A stretch of DNA of 64,000 bases from Pseudomonas sp. MRSN 12121 (GTDB taxonomy: Bacteria > Pseudomonadota > Gammaproteobacteria > Pseudomonadales > Pseudomonadaceae), in contig NZ_CP010892.1 of assembly GCF_000931465.1 (NCBI RefSeq), forward strand, positions 3,123,388 to 3,187,387, in the 5' to 3' direction. Made by a program: the position numbers and the translations under genes. The notes below the pieces were generated by a model that saw only the letters and a program-made list of their open reading frames with translations, searched no databases and was not told the DNA's origin. This document shows, one piece after another, positions 9,434 through 20,993 of the stretch (position 1 is its first letter; each line of letters opens with the position of its first letter).

Positions 9434-10102
9434 ATGAAGCTTGCACGAATCACTGGCGCGCTATGTATCGTCTCTCTTGGGTTGGCGGGCTGTTCCAGCA
9501 ACGTCACCCAGCCAGACGAATACTCCGGCTTTCTCGGCGACTACAGCCAGCTCAAGGAGGCCAAGTCGCCATCGGGCGTCGAGGTGATGCGTTGGGTCGA
9601 TCCCAAGCTGGACCTGAAGCGGTACCGCAGCGTCTATATCGAGCCCACCCAGTTCTATCCCAAGCCGCAACCGACGGCGAAGATCCCGCAGAACACCCTC
9701 AACGGCATCAACCGTTACTACGACGAGGCGCTCAAGCGTGAAATCGGCAAGGACCTGCCGCTGGCTACCGGCCCGGGGCCGGGGGTCATCGTGGTGCGCG
9801 CGGCGATCACGGCAGTGAGCAGCAAGACCCAGGGCCTGAAACCCTATGAAATCATTCCGGTGGCCCTGGTGGCGGCGGCGGTGAGCACCGCCAGCGGCAT
9901 CCGCGACCAGGAAACCACCCTGGGCACCGAGGCGCAGTTCATCGACGGCGGCACCAACAAGGTGCTCGCCCAGGTGGTGCGCAAGGGCAGCGGCAAGGCC
10001 CTGGAAAACGATACCCAGGTGATGCAGCCTTCGGACGTCAAGAACGTCATCGACGGTTGGGCCTCGGACCTGCACCAGTCCTATCTGCGGATAAAGAAGT
10101 AA
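9434..10102 (+). CDS. DUF3313 family lipoprotein
   Basis: A 222-residue lipoprotein. The signal peptide ends in a lipobox, LGLAGC, with the lipidated Cys at residue 20 followed by Ser-Ser, which favours outer-membrane sorting. The mature part matches DUF3313: YSGFLGDYSQL near the start, a VYIEPTQFYP strand, and the region SGIRDQETTLGTEAQFIDG. The function of DUF3313 is unknown. CAGGAG lies 7 bases upstream of the ATG. The gene is monocistronic. Confidence 0.85.
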   Translation: MKLARITGALCIVSLGLAGCSSNVTQPDEYSGFLGDYSQLKEAKSPSGVEVMRWVDPKLDLKRYRSVYIEPTQFYPKPQPTAKIPQNTLNGINRYYDEALKREIGKDLPLATGPGPGVIVVRAAITAVSSKTQGLKPYEIIPVALVAAAVSTASGIRDQETTLGTEAQFIDGGTNKVLAQVVRKGSGKALENDTQVMQPSDVKNVIDGWASDLHQSYLRIKK

Positions 10103-10263
10103 GCGCGTTCGCAAGCCTTTTCCGAACGTTTCCGGTTAGCCCGGTCGGGGTCGGGGCTGCTGCCCGACCCCTTCGCCGGGCCTCCCATCCAGCGTTCCAA
10201 GCAGACCGCTCATGTGGCCGGGGCGAGGGCGCAGGGGCGCGTTTTCAGCACCATCATCCTGTA

Positions 10264-10320
10264 CAGAGCCTGCTCGCAAGCGCCAGCGGCGAGCGGCACC
10301 GAGGCTCTGGCCGGTTTTTC
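10264..10320 (+). terminator. Possible factor-independent terminator or end of a small RNA
   Basis: An outer 8-bp inverted repeat (CAGAGCCT/AGGCTCTG) encloses an inner 6-bp one (GCTCGC/GCGAGC), followed after five bases by TTTTT. It is about 160 bases past the DUF3313 stop. A second GC-rich 9-bp hairpin without a T-run lies at 10147-10171. The space before the T-run makes this a weaker case than the tpx terminator. Confidence 0.4.
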
Positions 10321-10329
10321 GTATTCAAG

Positions 10330-10450
10330 TAGATTGTGATTATTTCCATGTACTTTAAGTGGTTAAGTTAATGTGATTTATAAAAAGTAATAAATTCAAT
10401 AAAAACAATGATTTGAATAAGTATATTAATGTGAATTGTCATAAATTTTC
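10330..10450. other. AT-rich island upstream of the SRPBCC gene
   Basis: About 120 bases with a far lower GC content than anything else in the window, containing runs such as TTTATAAAAAGTAATAAATTC. It has no coding frame. It directly precedes the SRPBCC gene and may hold its promoter or an MvaT/MvaU (H-NS-like) binding site. The composition is seen directly; the role is inference. Confidence 0.5.
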
Positions 10451-10474
10451 GGTGTCATCAGGGAGTTTTTCGGC

Positions 10475-10918
10475 ATGCCCGTGGTTGAACGCACGACTTT
10501 CATCGCCGGCCGCAGCCCGGCCCAGGTCCTGGATTTCTGCCTGGAAGGCGCCAATTTTCCGAAGGTCTTTCCCGAGCCCGTCACTCCCCTGGGTGCGCTC
10601 GACCTCGACAACCTGCGTATCAGCGCCGGGCGCGAGTTCAGCTTTCGGCACTGGATGTGGGGCGTCATACCGGCGACCTGGACCGTGGTCATCCGCGAGG
10701 TCGGCGACCGGCATTTCATCGACGAGATGCTCAAGGGGCCGCTGCGTGCCTTTCGCCATGAACACCGGGTCGAGGCCGCCGACGGGGGGACCCTGTACAC
10801 CGACCGGGTGACGTATCGGGCGCTGGGCGGTGCCCTCGTGGAGCGGCTGCTGGTCAATGCCTATATGGCGCGCATCTTCGAGGCCCGGCACCGCAATATG
10901 GTGCGCCTGCTGCGCTGA
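10475..10918 (+). CDS. SRPBCC (START/polyketide-cyclase-like) family protein
   Basis: A 147-residue single-domain protein. The N-terminal strand ERTTFIAGRSPAQVLDFCLEGANFPKVFPEPV and the late stretch GTLYTDRVTYRALGGALVERLL followed by a C-terminal helix match the SRPBCC helix-grip fold, which binds hydrophobic ligands in a central cavity. The ligand and role are unknown. A GGGAG site lies about 11 bases before the ATG. It is preceded by the AT-rich island and stands alone before tpx. Confidence 0.75.
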   Translation: MPVVERTTFIAGRSPAQVLDFCLEGANFPKVFPEPVTPLGALDLDNLRISAGREFSFRHWMWGVIPATWTVVIREVGDRHFIDEMLKGPLRAFRHEHRVEAADGGTLYTDRVTYRALGGALVERLLVNAYMARIFEARHRNMVRLLR

Positions 10919-11038
10919 TGCCGGGCCGAGGGACAAATTGCAGCTCAGGCATAGGTGGCCGAGGTATTTCATGGTTAACTTCGGCCTCTCGATTTTTTTT
11001 AAGCTGTTCAACGACAACCGTTCAAAAGGACTCCGTTC

Positions 11039-11539
11039 ATGGCTCAAGTCACTCTTAAAGGCAACCCGGTTCAAGTCAACGGCCAACTGCCCCAGGCCGG
11101 CACCAAGGCCCCGGCCTTTTCCCTGGTGGGCGCCGGCCTTGCCGACATCACCCTGAGCAGCTTTGCCGGCAAGCGCAAAGTGCTGAACATCTTCCCGAGC
11201 GTCGACACCCCGACCTGCGCCACTTCCGTGCGCAAGTTCAATGCCCAGGCCAGCGGCCTGAACAACACCGTGGTGCTGTGCATTTCCGCCGACCTGCCGT
11301 TCGCCCAGGCGCGCTTCTGCGGTGCCGAAGGCCTGGACAACGTGCAGAACCTGTCGACCCTGCGCGGCCGCGAATTCATCGAGAACTACGGCGTGGCCAT
11401 CGCCGACGGCCCGCTGGCCGGCCTGACCGCACGCGCGGTGGTGGTGCTGGATGAGAACGACAACGTGCTGCACAGCGAACTGGTCAAGGAAATCGCCGAA
11501 GAGCCCAACTACGAAGCGGCCCTGGCCGTTCTCAAGTAA
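11039..11539 (+). CDS. tpx: Thiol peroxidase Tpx
   Basis: A 166-residue atypical 2-Cys peroxiredoxin that reduces hydrogen and lipid peroxides with electrons from thioredoxin. The peroxidatic Cys is in [14 protein letters not shown] (about residue 60) and the resolving Cys in [11 protein letters not shown] (about residue 94), both conserved in Tpx. Length is normal. AAAGGA lies 8 bases upstream of the ATG. A clear terminator follows, so the gene is monocistronic. E. coli Tpx is periplasm-associated by old reports, but no signal peptide is seen here, so cytosolic action is expected. Confidence 0.95.
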   Translation: MAQVTLKGNPVQVNGQLPQAGTKAPAFSLVGAGLADITLSSFAGKRKVLNIFPSVDTPTCATSVRKFNAQASGLNNTVVLCISADLPFAQARFCGAEGLDNVQNLSTLRGREFIENYGVAIADGPLAGLTARAVVVLDENDNVLHSELVKEIAEEPNYEAALAVLK

Positions 11540-11557
11540 CAGCTTTTACAATTATTC

Positions 11558-11590
11558 ACGGCCTGGCCCTGCCCAGGCCGTTTTCATTTG
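11558..11590 (+). terminator. Factor-independent terminator of tpx
   Basis: A perfect GC-rich stem (CGGCCTGG, six-base loop, CCAGGCCG) followed by TTTTCATTT, beginning 19 bases after the tpx stop. Confidence 0.88.
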
Positions 11591-11714
11591 TGCTTCAGTG
11601 GCTTAGCCGATATTGGCGAACGTAAGCCCAAGGTAAATTGCCGGTAAAGGCGCTTTGCTAAATACCGGCCAGTGCTTATCTTTCAGCCACCTGAAAAAGA
11701 TCCCCTCGCGCCCA

Positions 11715-13043
11715 ATGGTTGATCACTCCATGCAATCCTCCGTTTCCCGCAACTCCCGTCGCTGGCTGCTCGGCCTGCTTGTCCTGGTGGCTGTCGCCGG
11801 CCTGTGCTGGAAATTCTGGCCGGCCTCGAGCAGCCACAAGGATGCCGCCGGACAGAAGGCCGCCACCGGGCATGCCGGTCGCAGCGGGGTGATGCGCCCG
11901 GGGTTCGGTGGCGCCAGCGGGCCGATTCCGGTGCGGGTGGCGCCGGCCACGCGCGGCGACTTCCCGCTGTATTACAAGGCGCTGGGCACGGTCACCGCGC
12001 TGAACACCATCAATGTGCGCAGCCGCGTGGCCGGTGAGCTGGTCAAGGTGGCCTTCGAGGAAGGGCAGATGGTCAAGGCCGGCGACCTGCTGGCGGAAAT
12101 CGATCCGCGGCCGTACCAGAACGCCTTGCTCCAGGCCGAAGGCACGCTGTTGCAGAACCAGGCGCAACTGAAAAACGCCCAGGTCGACTACGAGCGTTAT
12201 CGCGGCCTGTTCGCCCAGGACAGTATCGCCAAGCAGACCCTGGACACCGCGGCGGCGCTGGTCGGCCAGTACCAGGGCACGGTCAAGACCAACCAGGCGG
12301 CGGTCAACGACGCCAGGCTCAACCTCGAATTCACCAAGATCCGCGCGCCGATCACCGGCCGCGTCGGCCTGCGCCAGCTGGACGTGGGCAATCTGGTCGC
12401 GGCCAACGACACCACGGCACTGGCGATCATCACCCAGACCCAGCCGATCAGCGTGGCGTTCACCCTGCCGGAGAACAGCCTCGCCACGGTGCTGGAGCGC
12501 TATCGCAGCGGCGCCAGGCTGCCGGTGGAAGCCTGGGACCGCGGCGACCAGAAGCTGCAGGCCAGCGGCGTGCTGCAAAGCCTCGACAACCAGATCGACA
12601 CCACCACCGGCACCCTGAAGTTCAAGGCACGCTACGAGAACCGCGACCAGGCCCTGTTCCCCAACCAGTTCGTCAATGTGCGGCTGCTCGCCGACACTCT
12701 GAAGAACGTGGTGCTGGTGCCGTCGGCGGCGGTGCAGTTCGGCACCAACGGCACCTTCGTCTATGCCCTGGACGGCGACAACAAGGTCAAGGTCCGGGCG
12801 TTGCAGATCGGCGACAGCAACGGCGATTCCACCGTGATCAAGTCTGGCCTGGACGCCGGCGACCGGGTGGTGCTCGAAGGCACCGACCGCCTCAAGGACG
12901 GCAGCGCGGTGGAGGTGGTCAACACCCCCGAGGAAGTCCCGACCAGCCCGACCCAGCACCTGCAAGGCCAGCCGGCCAGCTCGGCGACCACGCCTGCCAC
13001 AGCCCCGGCGGCTGACGCGGCGGCGAACAAGGCCGGCGCATGA
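11715..13043 (+). CDS. muxA: RND efflux periplasmic adaptor MuxA (MdtA-like)
   Basis: A 442-residue membrane-fusion protein linking the inner-membrane RND pump to the outer-membrane channel. It has an N-terminal membrane anchor ([20 protein letters not shown]), a lipoyl-type domain ([34 protein letters not shown]), an alpha-helical hairpin and a second lipoyl half ([20 protein letters not shown]), then the beta-barrel and a flexible Ala/Pro/Thr-rich tail. It is the first gene of muxABC-opmB, overlapping muxB by four bases. The start is uncertain: ATG at 11715 or 11730, with no clear ribosome-binding site. In P. aeruginosa MuxABC-OpmB exports aztreonam, macrolides and novobiocin, among others. 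Confidence 0.9.
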   Translation: MVDHSMQSSVSRNSRRWLLGLLVLVAVAGLCWKFWPASSSHKDAAGQKAATGHAGRSGVMRPGFGGASGPIPVRVAPATRGDFPLYYKALGTVTALNTINVRSRVAGELVKVAFEEGQMVKAGDLLAEIDPRPYQNALLQAEGTLLQNQAQLKNAQVDYERYRGLFAQDSIAKQTLDTAAALVGQYQGTVKTNQAAVNDARLNLEFTKIRAPITGRVGLRQLDVGNLVAANDTTALAIITQTQPISVAFTLPENSLATVLERYRSGARLPVEAWDRGDQKLQASGVLQSLDNQIDTTTGTLKFKARYENRDQALFPNQFVNVRLLADTLKNVVLVPSAAVQFGTNGTFVYALDGDNKVKVRALQIGDSNGDSTVIKSGLDAGDRVVLEGTDRLKDGSAVEVVNTPEEVPTSPTQHLQGQPASSATTPATAPAADAAANKAGA

Positions 13044-16000
13044 ACCTCTCGCGGCTGTTCATCCTCCGTCCGGTAGCCACCACCCTGAGCATGCTGGCCA
13101 TTGTCCTGGGCGGCCTGATCGCCTATCGGCTGCTGCCGGTCTCGGCGCTGCCCCAGGTCGACTACCCGACCATCCGCGTCATGACCCTGTATCCCGGCGC
13201 CAGCCCGGATGTGATGACCAGCGCGGTCACCGCGCCCCTGGAGCGCCAGTTCGGGCAGATGCCCGGCCTGACCCATATGGCGTCCACCAGTTCCGGTGGC
13301 GCCTCGGTGCTGACCCTGCGCTTCAACCTCGACATCAATATGGATGTCGCCGAGCAGCAGGTGCAGGCCGCGATCAACGCCGCCACCAACCTGCTGCCCA
13401 CCGATCTGCCGGCACCGCCGGTGTACAACAAGGTCAACCCGGCGGACACCCCGGTGCTGACCCTGGCCATCACCTCCAAGACCATGCTGCTGCCCAAGCT
13501 CAACGACCTGGTCGATACCCGCATGGCGCAGAAGATCGCGCAGATCAGCGGCGTGGGCATGGTCAGCATCGCCGGTGGCCAGCGCCAGGCGGTGCGGATC
13601 AAGGTCAACCCCGAGGCCCTGGCGGCCGCCGGCCTGAACCTGTCGGACGTGCGCAGCCTGATCGGCGCCTCCAACGTCAACCAGCCCAAGGGCAACTTCG
13701 ACGGACCGACCCGGGTGTCGATGCTCGACGCCAACGACCAGCTGACCTCGCCCAAGGATTACGCCGAGCTGATCCTGGCCTACAAGAATGGTGCGCCGCT
13801 GCGCCTGAAGGACGTCGCCGAGATCGCCGACGGCGCCGAGAACGAGCGCCTGGCGGCCTGGGCCAATGAAAACCAGGCGGTGCTGCTGAACATCCAGCGC
13901 CAGCCCGGGGCCAACGTGATCGAAGTGGTGGACCGGATCAAGGCGCTGTTGCCGAGCATCACCGACAACCTGCCGGCCGGCCTCGACGTCACCGTGCTCA
14001 CCGACCGCACCCAGACCATCCGCGCCTCGGTCACCGACGTGCAGCACGAGCTGCTCATCGCCATCGCCCTGGTGGTGATGGTGACGTTCCTGTTCCTGCG
14101 CCGGGCCAGCGCCACGGTGATTCCGTCGATCGCCGTGCCGCTGTCGCTGATCGGCACCTTCGGCGTGATGTACCTGGCGGGGTTCTCGGTCAACAACCTG
14201 ACCCTGATGGCCCTGACCATCGCCACCGGGTTCGTGGTCGACGACGCCATCGTCATGCTGGAGAACATCTCGCGTTTCATCGAGGAGGGCGACAGCCCGA
14301 TGCAGGCCGCGCTCAAGGGCGCCAAGCAGATCGGCTTCACCCTGGTGTCGCTGACCCTGTCGCTGATCGCGGTGCTGATCCCGCTGCTGTTCATGGCCGA
14401 CGTGGTCGGCCGCCTGTTCCGCGAGTTCGCCATCACCCTGGCGGTGGCGATCCTGATTTCCCTGGTGGTGTCCCTGACGCTGACGCCGATGATGTGCGCG
14501 CGCCTGCTCAAGCGTGAACCCAAGGAGCAGGAGCAGGGGCGTTTCTACCGCGCCAGCGGCGCCTGGATCGACTGGCTGATCGAAAGCTACGGGCGCAAGT
14601 TGCAGTGGGTGCTCAAGCACCAGCCGCTGACCCTGCTGGTGGCCATCGGCACCCTGGCGCTGACCGTGTTCCTTTATATGGTGGTGCCCAAGGGCTTCTT
14701 CCCGGTGCAGGACACCGGGGTGATCCAGGGCATTTCCGAGGCGCCGCAGTCGGTGTCCTTCGCCGCCATGAGCCAGCGCCAGCAGGAACTGGCGAAGATC
14801 ATCCTGGCCGACCCGGCGGTGCAAAGCCTGTCGTCCTATATCGGCGTCGACGGCGACAACGCCACGCTCAACAGCGGCCGGCTGCTGATCAACCTCAAGC
14901 CGCATCGCGAGCGCGACCTGAGCGCCGCCGAAGTGATCGCGCGCATCCAGCCGCAGGTTGACAGGCTGGTGGGGATCCGCCTGTTCATGCAGCCGGTGCA
15001 GGACCTGACCATCGAAGACCGGGTCAGCCGCACCCAGTACCAGTTCAGCCTGTCGTCGCCGGATGCCGACCTGCTGGCGCTGTGGAGCGGGCGCCTGGTG
15101 GATGCCCTGGTGCAGCGCCCGGAACTCATCGACGTCGCCAGCGACCTGCAGGACAAGGGCCTGCAGGTGTACCTGGTGATCGATCGCGACGCCGCCGCGC
15201 GGGTCGGTGTGTCGGTGTCGAACATCACCGACGCGCTGTACGACGCCTTCGGCCAGCGGCAGATTTCTACCATCTATACCCAGGCCAGCCAGTATCGCGT
15301 GGTGCTGCAGGCCCAGGCCGGCGAGACCATCGGCCCGCAGGCGCTGGAGCAGATCCATGTGAAGACCACCGACGGCGGCCAGGTGCGGCTGTCGAGCCTG
15401 GCGCGGGTCGAGGAGCGCCAGGCGCAACTGGCGATCGCCCATATCGGCCAGTTCCCGGCGGTGATGATGTCGTTCAACCTGGCGCCCGGCGTGGCCCTGG
15501 GGCAGGCGGTGGAAGTCATCGAGCAGGTGCAGCGCGACATCGGCATGCCGGTGGGCGTGCAGACCCAGTTCCAGGGCGCCGCGCAGGCGTTCCAGGCGTC
15601 GCTGTCGAGCACGCTGCTGCTGATCCTGGCGGCGGTGGTGACCATGTACATCGTGCTCGGGGTGCTCTACGAGAGCTACATCCACCCGATCACCATTCTC
15701 TCCACCTTGCCCTCGGCGGCGGTGGGGGCCTTGCTGGCGCTGATCCTCAGCGGCAACGACCTGGGCATGATCGCGATCATCGGCATCATCCTGCTGATCG
15801 GCATCGTCAAGAAGAACGCGATCATGATGATCGACTTCGCCCTCGACGCCGAACGCAACCAGGGCGTGCCCCCGGAGCAGGCGATCTACCAGGCGGCGCT
15901 GCTGCGTTTCCGGCCGATCCTGATGACCACCCTGGCCGCGCTGTTCGGCGCCGTGCCGCTGATGCTGGCTACCGGTTCCGGCGCCGAGCTGCGCCAGCCC

Positions 16001-16144
16001 CTGGGCCTGGTGATGGTCGGCGGGCTGTTGCTGAGCCAGATCCTGACGCTGTTCACCACCCCGGTGATCTACCTCTACTTCGACCGCCTGGGCCGGCGCT
16101 GGCGCTCGACGCCTGAGCGCGCGGAGCCGGTAGAGCAGCCATGA
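13040..16144 (+). CDS. muxB: RND efflux transporter MuxB (MdtB-like)
   Basis: A 1034-residue inner-membrane proton-driven efflux pump with 12 transmembrane helices and two large periplasmic loops. The family start [25 protein letters not shown] is present. Helix 4 carries [16 protein letters not shown] with the two Asp residues of the proton relay, and helix 10 carries [16 protein letters not shown] with the matching Lys. MuxB and MuxC form a heteromeric pump, as MdtB and MdtC do in E. coli. Its start overlaps the muxA stop (ATGA) and its stop overlaps muxC. Confidence 0.95.
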   Translation: MNLSRLFILRPVATTLSMLAIVLGGLIAYRLLPVSALPQVDYPTIRVMTLYPGASPDVMTSAVTAPLERQFGQMPGLTHMASTSSGGASVLTLRFNLDINMDVAEQQVQAAINAATNLLPTDLPAPPVYNKVNPADTPVLTLAITSKTMLLPKLNDLVDTRMAQKIAQISGVGMVSIAGGQRQAVRIKVNPEALAAAGLNLSDVRSLIGASNVNQPKGNFDGPTRVSMLDANDQLTSPKDYAELILAYKNGAPLRLKDVAEIADGAENERLAAWANENQAVLLNIQRQPGANVIEVVDRIKALLPSITDNLPAGLDVTVLTDRTQTIRASVTDVQHELLIAIALVVMVTFLFLRRASATVIPSIAVPLSLIGTFGVMYLAGFSVNNLTLMALTIATGFVVDDAIVMLENISRFIEEGDSPMQAALKGAKQIGFTLVSLTLSLIAVLIPLLFMADVVGRLFREFAITLAVAILISLVVSLTLTPMMCARLLKREPKEQEQGRFYRASGAWIDWLIESYGRKLQWVLKHQPLTLLVAIGTLALTVFLYMVVPKGFFPVQDTGVIQGISEAPQSVSFAAMSQRQQELAKIILADPAVQSLSSYIGVDGDNATLNSGRLLINLKPHRERDLSAAEVIARIQPQVDRLVGIRLFMQPVQDLTIEDRVSRTQYQFSLSSPDADLLALWSGRLVDALVQRPELIDVASDLQDKGLQVYLVIDRDAAARVGVSVSNITDALYDAFGQRQISTIYTQASQYRVVLQAQAGETIGPQALEQIHVKTTDGGQVRLSSLARVEERQAQLAIAHIGQFPAVMMSFNLAPGVALGQAVEVIEQVQRDIGMPVGVQTQFQGAAQAFQASLSSTLLLILAAVVTMYIVLGVLYESYIHPITILSTLPSAAVGALLALILSGNDLGMIAIIGIILLIGIVKKNAIMMIDFALDAERNQGVPPEQAIYQAALLRFRPILMTTLAALFGAVPLMLATGSGAELRQPLGLVMVGGLLLSQILTLFTTPVIYLYFDRLGRRWRSTPERAEPVEQP

Positions 16145-19100
16145 ACCTGTCCGGCCCCTTTATCCGCCGGCCGGTGGCGACCATGTTGCTGAGCCTGGCG
16201 ATCATGCTGCTGGGCGGCGTCAGCTTCGGTTTGCTGCCGGTGGCGCCGCTGCCGCAGATGGACTTCCCGGTGATCGTGGTCCAGGCCAGCCTGCCGGGGG
16301 CCAGCCCCGAGGTCATGGCGTCCACCGTGGCCACGCCCCTGGAACGCTCGTTCGGCGCGATCGCCGGGGTCAACACCATGAGCAGCCGCTCCAGCCAGGG
16401 CTCGACCCGGGTCATCCTGCAGTTCGACCTGGACCGCGATATCAACGGTGCGGCGCGGGAAGTGCAGGCGGCCATCAACGCGTCGCGCAACCTGCTGCCC
16501 AGCGGCATGCGCAGCATGCCCACCTACAAGAAGGTCAACCCGTCGCAGGCGCCGATCATGGTGCTGTCGCTAACCTCCGACGTGCTGGAAAAGGGCCAGT
16601 TGTACGACCTGGCCTCGACCATCCTGTCGCAGAGCCTGTCCCAGGTCGCCGGGGTCGGCGAGGTGCAGATCGGCGGCAGCTCGCTGCCGGCGGTGCGCAT
16701 CGAGCTCGAGCCGCAACTGCTCAACCAGTACGGAGTGGCCCTGGACGATGTTCGCAAGACCATCGCCGAGGCCAACGTGCGCCGGCCCAAGGGCTCAGTG
16801 GAGAACAGCGAGCAGCTGTGGCAGGTACAGGCCAACGACCAGTTGGAGAAGGCCAAGGATTACGAGCCGCTGATCATCCACTACAAGGACGGCGCGGCCC
16901 TGCGCCTGAAAGACGTGGCCAGGGTCAGCGACGGCGTCGAGGACCGCTACAACAGCGGGTTCTTCAACGACGACGCGGCGGTGCTGCTGGTGATCAACCG
17001 CCAGGCCGGGGCCAACATCATCGAGACCGTCAACGAGATCAAAGCGCAGTTGCCGGCGTTGCAGGCGGTGCTGCCGGCCAGCGTCAAGCTCAACCTGGCG
17101 ATGGACCGCTCGCCGGTGATCAAGGCCACGCTGCACGAGGCCGAGATGACCCTGCTGATCGCCGTGGCCCTGGTGATCCTGGTGGTCTACCTGTTCCTCG
17201 GCAATTTCCGCGCCTCGCTGATCCCGACCCTGGCGGTGCCGGTGTCGCTGGTGGGCACGTTCGCGGTGATGTACCTGTATGGGTTTTCCCTGAACAACCT
17301 GTCGCTGATGGCGCTGATCCTCGCCACCGGGCTGGTGGTGGACGACGCCATCGTGGTGCTGGAGAACATCTCCCGGCATATCGACGAAGGCGTGCCGCCG
17401 CTGAAGGCGGCGTACCTGGGGGCCAAGGAAGTCGGTTTCACCCTGTTGTCGATGAACGTCTCGCTGGTGGCGGTGTTCCTTTCGATCCTGTTCATGGGCG
17501 GCATCATCGAAAGCCTGTTCCGCGAATTCTCCATCACCCTGGCGGCGGCCATCGTGGTGTCGCTGGTGGTGTCCCTGACCCTGACCCCGATGCTCTGCGC
17601 GCGCTGGCTCAAGCCTCATGTGCCGGGCCGGGAGAACCGCCTGCAGCGCTGGAGCCAGCGCACCAACGACTGGATGGTGGGCAAGTACGCCAGCAGCCTG
17701 GACTGGGTGCTGCGCCACAAGCGCCTGACCCTGCTCAGCCTGTTGCTGACCATCGGGGTCAATGTCGCGCTGTATGTGGTGGTGCCCAAGACCTTCATGC
17801 CGCAACAGGACACCGGCCAGCTGATCGGTTTCGTGCGCGGCGACGACGGCCTGTCGTTCAGCGTGATGCAGCCGAAGATGGAGATCTTCCGCCGCGAGGT
17901 GCTCAAGGACCCGGCGGTGGAAAGCGTGGCCGGCTTCATCGGGGGCAGCAACGGCACCAACAACGCCTTCATGCTGGTGCGCTTGAAACCCATCAAGGAA
18001 CGCAATATTTCCGCGCAGAAGGTCATCGAGCGCCTGCGCAAGGAAATGCCCAAGGTGGCGGGGGCCCAGCTGATGCTGATGGCCGACCAGGACCTGCAGT
18101 TCGGCGGCGGTCGCGAGCAGACCACCTCGCAGTACTCCTACATCATCCAGAGCGGCGACCTGGGGGCCCTGCGCGAGTGGTACCCGAAGGTGGTCACCGC
18201 GCTGCGCGCCTTGCCCGAGCTGACCGCCATCGACGCCCGCGAAGGGCGGGGCGCCCAGCAGGTGACCCTGGTGGTCGACCGCGACCAGGCCAAGCGCCTG
18301 GGGATCGACATGAACATGGTCACCGCGGTGCTCAACAACGCCTACAGCCAGCGGCAGATCTCGACCATCTACGACAGCCTCAACCAATACCAGGTGGTGA
18401 TGGAGGTCAACCCCAAGTACGCCCGCGACCCGGTCACCCTCAACCAGGTGCAGGTGATCACCGCCGACGGCGCGCGGGTGCCGCTGTCGACCATCGCCCA
18501 TTACGAAAACAGCCTGGAAAACGACCGCGTCAGCCACGAAGGCCAGTTCGCCTCGGAGAGCGTGTCCTTCGACATGGCCGAAGGGGTGACGGTGGAGCAG
18601 GGCACGGCGGCCATCGAGCGTGCCCTGGCCAAGCTGGGCATACCGGAAGAGCTGATCATCAAGATGGCCGGCACCGCCGACGCCTTCGCCGCGACCCAGA
18701 AGAGCCAGCCGTTCATGATCCTCGGCGCGCTGCTGGCGGTGTACCTGGTGCTGGGCGTGCTGTACGAAAGCTATATCCACCCGTTGACCATCCTGTCGAC
18801 CCTGCCGTCGGCCGGGGTCGGCGCCTTGCTGTCGATCTATGTCCTGGGCGGCGAATTCAGCCTGATCTCGCTGTTGGGGCTGTTCCTGCTGATCGGCGTG
18901 GTGAAGAAGAACGCGATCCTGATGATCGACCTGGCGTTGCAACTGGAGCGGCACCAGGGCATGGGCCCGCTGGAGTCGATCCGCAGCGCCTGCCTGCTGC
19001 GCCTGCGGCCGATCCTGATGACCACCCTGGCGGCGATCCTCGGCGCCTTGCCGTTGCTGCTGGGCAGCGCCGAAGGCGCGGAAATGCGCCAGCCGCTAGG

Positions 19101-19248
19101 CCTGACCATCATCGGCGGCCTGGTCTTCAGCCAGATCCTGACCCTTTACACCACCCCGGTGGTCTACCTCTATCTCGATCGCTTGCGCCATGCATTCAAC
19201 CGCTGGCGTGGGGTTCGTACCGATGCCGCTCTGGAAACGCCGCTATGA
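16141..19248 (+). CDS. muxC: RND efflux transporter MuxC (MdtC-like)
   Basis: A 1035-residue RND pump paralogous to MuxB, with which it assembles. It has 12 transmembrane helices, [20 protein letters not shown] in helix 4 with the proton-relay Asp pair and [17 protein letters not shown] in helix 10. In E. coli the B and C subunits are unequal, one mainly translocating protons and the other binding drug; which does which is not evident here. Start and stop both overlap neighbours by four bases, showing a translationally coupled operon. Confidence 0.95.
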   Translation: MNLSGPFIRRPVATMLLSLAIMLLGGVSFGLLPVAPLPQMDFPVIVVQASLPGASPEVMASTVATPLERSFGAIAGVNTMSSRSSQGSTRVILQFDLDRDINGAAREVQAAINASRNLLPSGMRSMPTYKKVNPSQAPIMVLSLTSDVLEKGQLYDLASTILSQSLSQVAGVGEVQIGGSSLPAVRIELEPQLLNQYGVALDDVRKTIAEANVRRPKGSVENSEQLWQVQANDQLEKAKDYEPLIIHYKDGAALRLKDVARVSDGVEDRYNSGFFNDDAAVLLVINRQAGANIIETVNEIKAQLPALQAVLPASVKLNLAMDRSPVIKATLHEAEMTLLIAVALVILVVYLFLGNFRASLIPTLAVPVSLVGTFAVMYLYGFSLNNLSLMALILATGLVVDDAIVVLENISRHIDEGVPPLKAAYLGAKEVGFTLLSMNVSLVAVFLSILFMGGIIESLFREFSITLAAAIVVSLVVSLTLTPMLCARWLKPHVPGRENRLQRWSQRTNDWMVGKYASSLDWVLRHKRLTLLSLLLTIGVNVALYVVVPKTFMPQQDTGQLIGFVRGDDGLSFSVMQPKMEIFRREVLKDPAVESVAGFIGGSNGTNNAFMLVRLKPIKERNISAQKVIERLRKEMPKVAGAQLMLMADQDLQFGGGREQTTSQYSYIIQSGDLGALREWYPKVVTALRALPELTAIDAREGRGAQQVTLVVDRDQAKRLGIDMNMVTAVLNNAYSQRQISTIYDSLNQYQVVMEVNPKYARDPVTLNQVQVITADGARVPLSTIAHYENSLENDRVSHEGQFASESVSFDMAEGVTVEQGTAAIERALAKLGIPEELIIKMAGTADAFAATQKSQPFMILGALLAVYLVLGVLYESYIHPLTILSTLPSAGVGALLSIYVLGGEFSLISLLGLFLLIGVVKKNAILMIDLALQLERHQGMGPLESIRSACLLRLRPILMTTLAAILGALPLLLGSAEGAEMRQPLGLTIIGGLVFSQILTLYTTPVVYLYLDRLRHAFNRWRGVRTDAALETPL

Positions 19249-20726
19249 CTGACTGTTCGCCTCGCCACTTTCCCCAGTGCCTGGCCCTGGCCCGCGGTTC
19301 GCGGCTGCTGAGCCTGGGCTTGAGCCTGACGCTGCTCAGTGCCTGCGCCATCGGCCCGGACTACCAGCGCCCGCAGGTCGCGGAACCTGAGCATTACAAG
19401 GAAGCCGCGGGCTGGCGCCAGGCCAACCCCAGCGATGCCCTGGCGCGTGGCGCCTGGTGGGAGCTGTACGGCGATGCCCAGCTCAACGGCCTGGTCGACA
19501 AGCTCAACAGCGCCAACCAGAGCGTGGCCCAGGCCGAGGCGCAGTACCGCCAGGCCCAGGCTCTGGCGCGCAGCGCCCGTGGTGCGTTGTTCCCCACGGT
19601 CGACCTGAGCGCCGGCAAGACCCGCGCCAGCCAGGGCACCGGCAGCAGCAATTCGGCGTTGAGCAGCTCGTCCAGCGGTATCCGCGACACCTACAACACC
19701 CAGCTCGGCGTGAGCTGGGAGGCCGATGTCTGGGGCAAGCTGCGCCGCAGCCTGGAAGCCAACGAGGCCAGCGCCGAGGCCAGCTTCGCCGACCTGGCGG
19801 CGATGCGCCTGAGCCAGCAGTCCGAGTTGGTGCAGAACTACCTGCAACTGCGGGTGATGGACCAGCAGAAGCGCCTGCTCGAAGCCACGGTGGCGGCTTA
19901 CCAGCGTTCGTTGACCATGACCGAGAACCAGTACCGCGCCGGTGTCGCCGGCCGGGATGCCGTCGCCCAGGCGCGGACCCAGCTGAAAAGCACCCAGGCC
20001 GACCTGATCGACCTGATCTGGCAGCGCGCCCAGCTGGAAAACGCCATCGCGGTGCTGATCGGCCTGCCACCGGCCGAGTTCAGCCTGGCCGAGACCCAGG
20101 ACATCCCGACCTTGCCCCAGGTGCCGCTGGGCTTGCCGTCGCAGTTGCTGGAACGGCGTCCGGACATCGCTTCGGCCGAACGTTCGGTGATCTCCGCCAA
20201 TGCCAATATCGGCGTGGCCAAGGCCGCCTATTACCCGGACCTGACCCTGAGCCTGGCGGGCGGCTACAGCAGCAGTACCTACGCCGACTGGATCAGCCTG
20301 CCGAACCGTTTCTGGTCGGTGGGGCCGAAACTGGCCATGACCCTGTTCGACGGTGGCCAGCGCTCGGCGGAGGTCGATCGCACCGAGGCGGTCTATGACC
20401 AGACCGTAGCCAAGTACCGCCAGACCGTGCTCGACGGTTTCCGCGAGGTGGAAAACTACCTGGTGCAGCTCAAGGTCCTGGCCGACGAGGCCGTGGTCCG
20501 CCAGGAAGCGCTGGACGCCGCGCGCGATTCCCAGCGCCTGACCGAGAACCAGTACAAGGCCGGGCTGGTGGCCTACCTGGACGTGGTGACAGTGCAGGCC
20601 ACGGCGTTGAGCAACGAACGCAGCGTGCTGACCCTATTGCAGAGCCAGCTGGTGACCAGCGTCCAACTGATCGCCGCCCTCGGCGGCGGCTGGGACGGCC
20701 AGCTCCAGGCCAGCGCCAACCCCTAG
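19245..20726 (+). CDS. opmB: Outer-membrane efflux channel OpmB (NodT/TolC family)
   Basis: A 493-residue outer-membrane factor lipoprotein. The signal sequence ends LTLLSACAIGPDYQRP, with a lipobox Cys near residue 30 followed by the GPDYxRP stretch typical of NodT-type channels. The two repeated halves of alpha-helical barrel are seen, each with a TENQYxAG motif (about residues 225 and 435). It completes the tripartite pump with MuxA and MuxB/C; the ATG overlaps the muxC stop. No terminator with a T-run follows, but REP hairpins begin 40 bases on. Confidence 0.93.
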   Translation: MTDCSPRHFPQCLALARGSRLLSLGLSLTLLSACAIGPDYQRPQVAEPEHYKEAAGWRQANPSDALARGAWWELYGDAQLNGLVDKLNSANQSVAQAEAQYRQAQALARSARGALFPTVDLSAGKTRASQGTGSSNSALSSSSSGIRDTYNTQLGVSWEADVWGKLRRSLEANEASAEASFADLAAMRLSQQSELVQNYLQLRVMDQQKRLLEATVAAYQRSLTMTENQYRAGVAGRDAVAQARTQLKSTQADLIDLIWQRAQLENAIAVLIGLPPAEFSLAETQDIPTLPQVPLGLPSQLLERRPDIASAERSVISANANIGVAKAAYYPDLTLSLAGGYSSSTYADWISLPNRFWSVGPKLAMTLFDGGQRSAEVDRTEAVYDQTVAKYRQTVLDGFREVENYLVQLKVLADEAVVRQEALDAARDSQRLTENQYKAGLVAYLDVVTVQATALSNERSVLTLLQSQLVTSVQLIAALGGGWDGQLQASANP

Positions 20727-20763
20727 CGGGCACACCCGACGCCGCATCGAGGCCCACCACGAT

Positions 20764-20993
20764 TCCCGTAGCCGCTGCCGAGCACCAGCGAGGCTGCGAT
20801 CGGCAACGCAGTTGCCGCCAAGCCTGACGCCGCGGTATGCCAGGTGGAATGCGTTGGCCGGGTTTGCGCCTGCTTTGCAGGCGATCGCAGCCTCGCTGGG
20901 GCTCGGCAGCGGCTACAAATGCGCCGGACGACACACCGAGGCTCGCCACGATTCCGTAGCCGCTGCCGAGCACCAGCGAGGCTGCGATCGGCA
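20764..20993. repeat. Three REP-like elements (GTAGCCGCTGCC family)
   Basis: Forward at about 20768-20803, reverse at about 20879-20917 and forward again at about 20957-20992. The flank GATTCC-GTAGCC and the trailing CGGCAACGCAGTTGCCGC recur with both forward copies. The interval from the opmB stop to the next gene (about 465 bases) holds no gene; after the repeats it contains the presumed promoter of the MHYT-GGDEF-EAL gene. Confidence 0.85.

Noticed and set aside
12761..15685. Very long open frame antisense to muxA/muxB (and similar ones antisense to muxC, treS, glgB, glgX and glgA)
   Set aside because: These follow from the strong G/C third-position bias of the true genes; the translations are low-complexity strings rich in His, Arg, Gln and Gly without domain motifs.
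20764..20993. Repeated palindromes that might be taken for a CRISPR array or attachment site
   Set aside because: The units alternate in orientation, are extragenic, occur at many places in the window and lack regular unique spacers or cas genes; they are REP-like elements.
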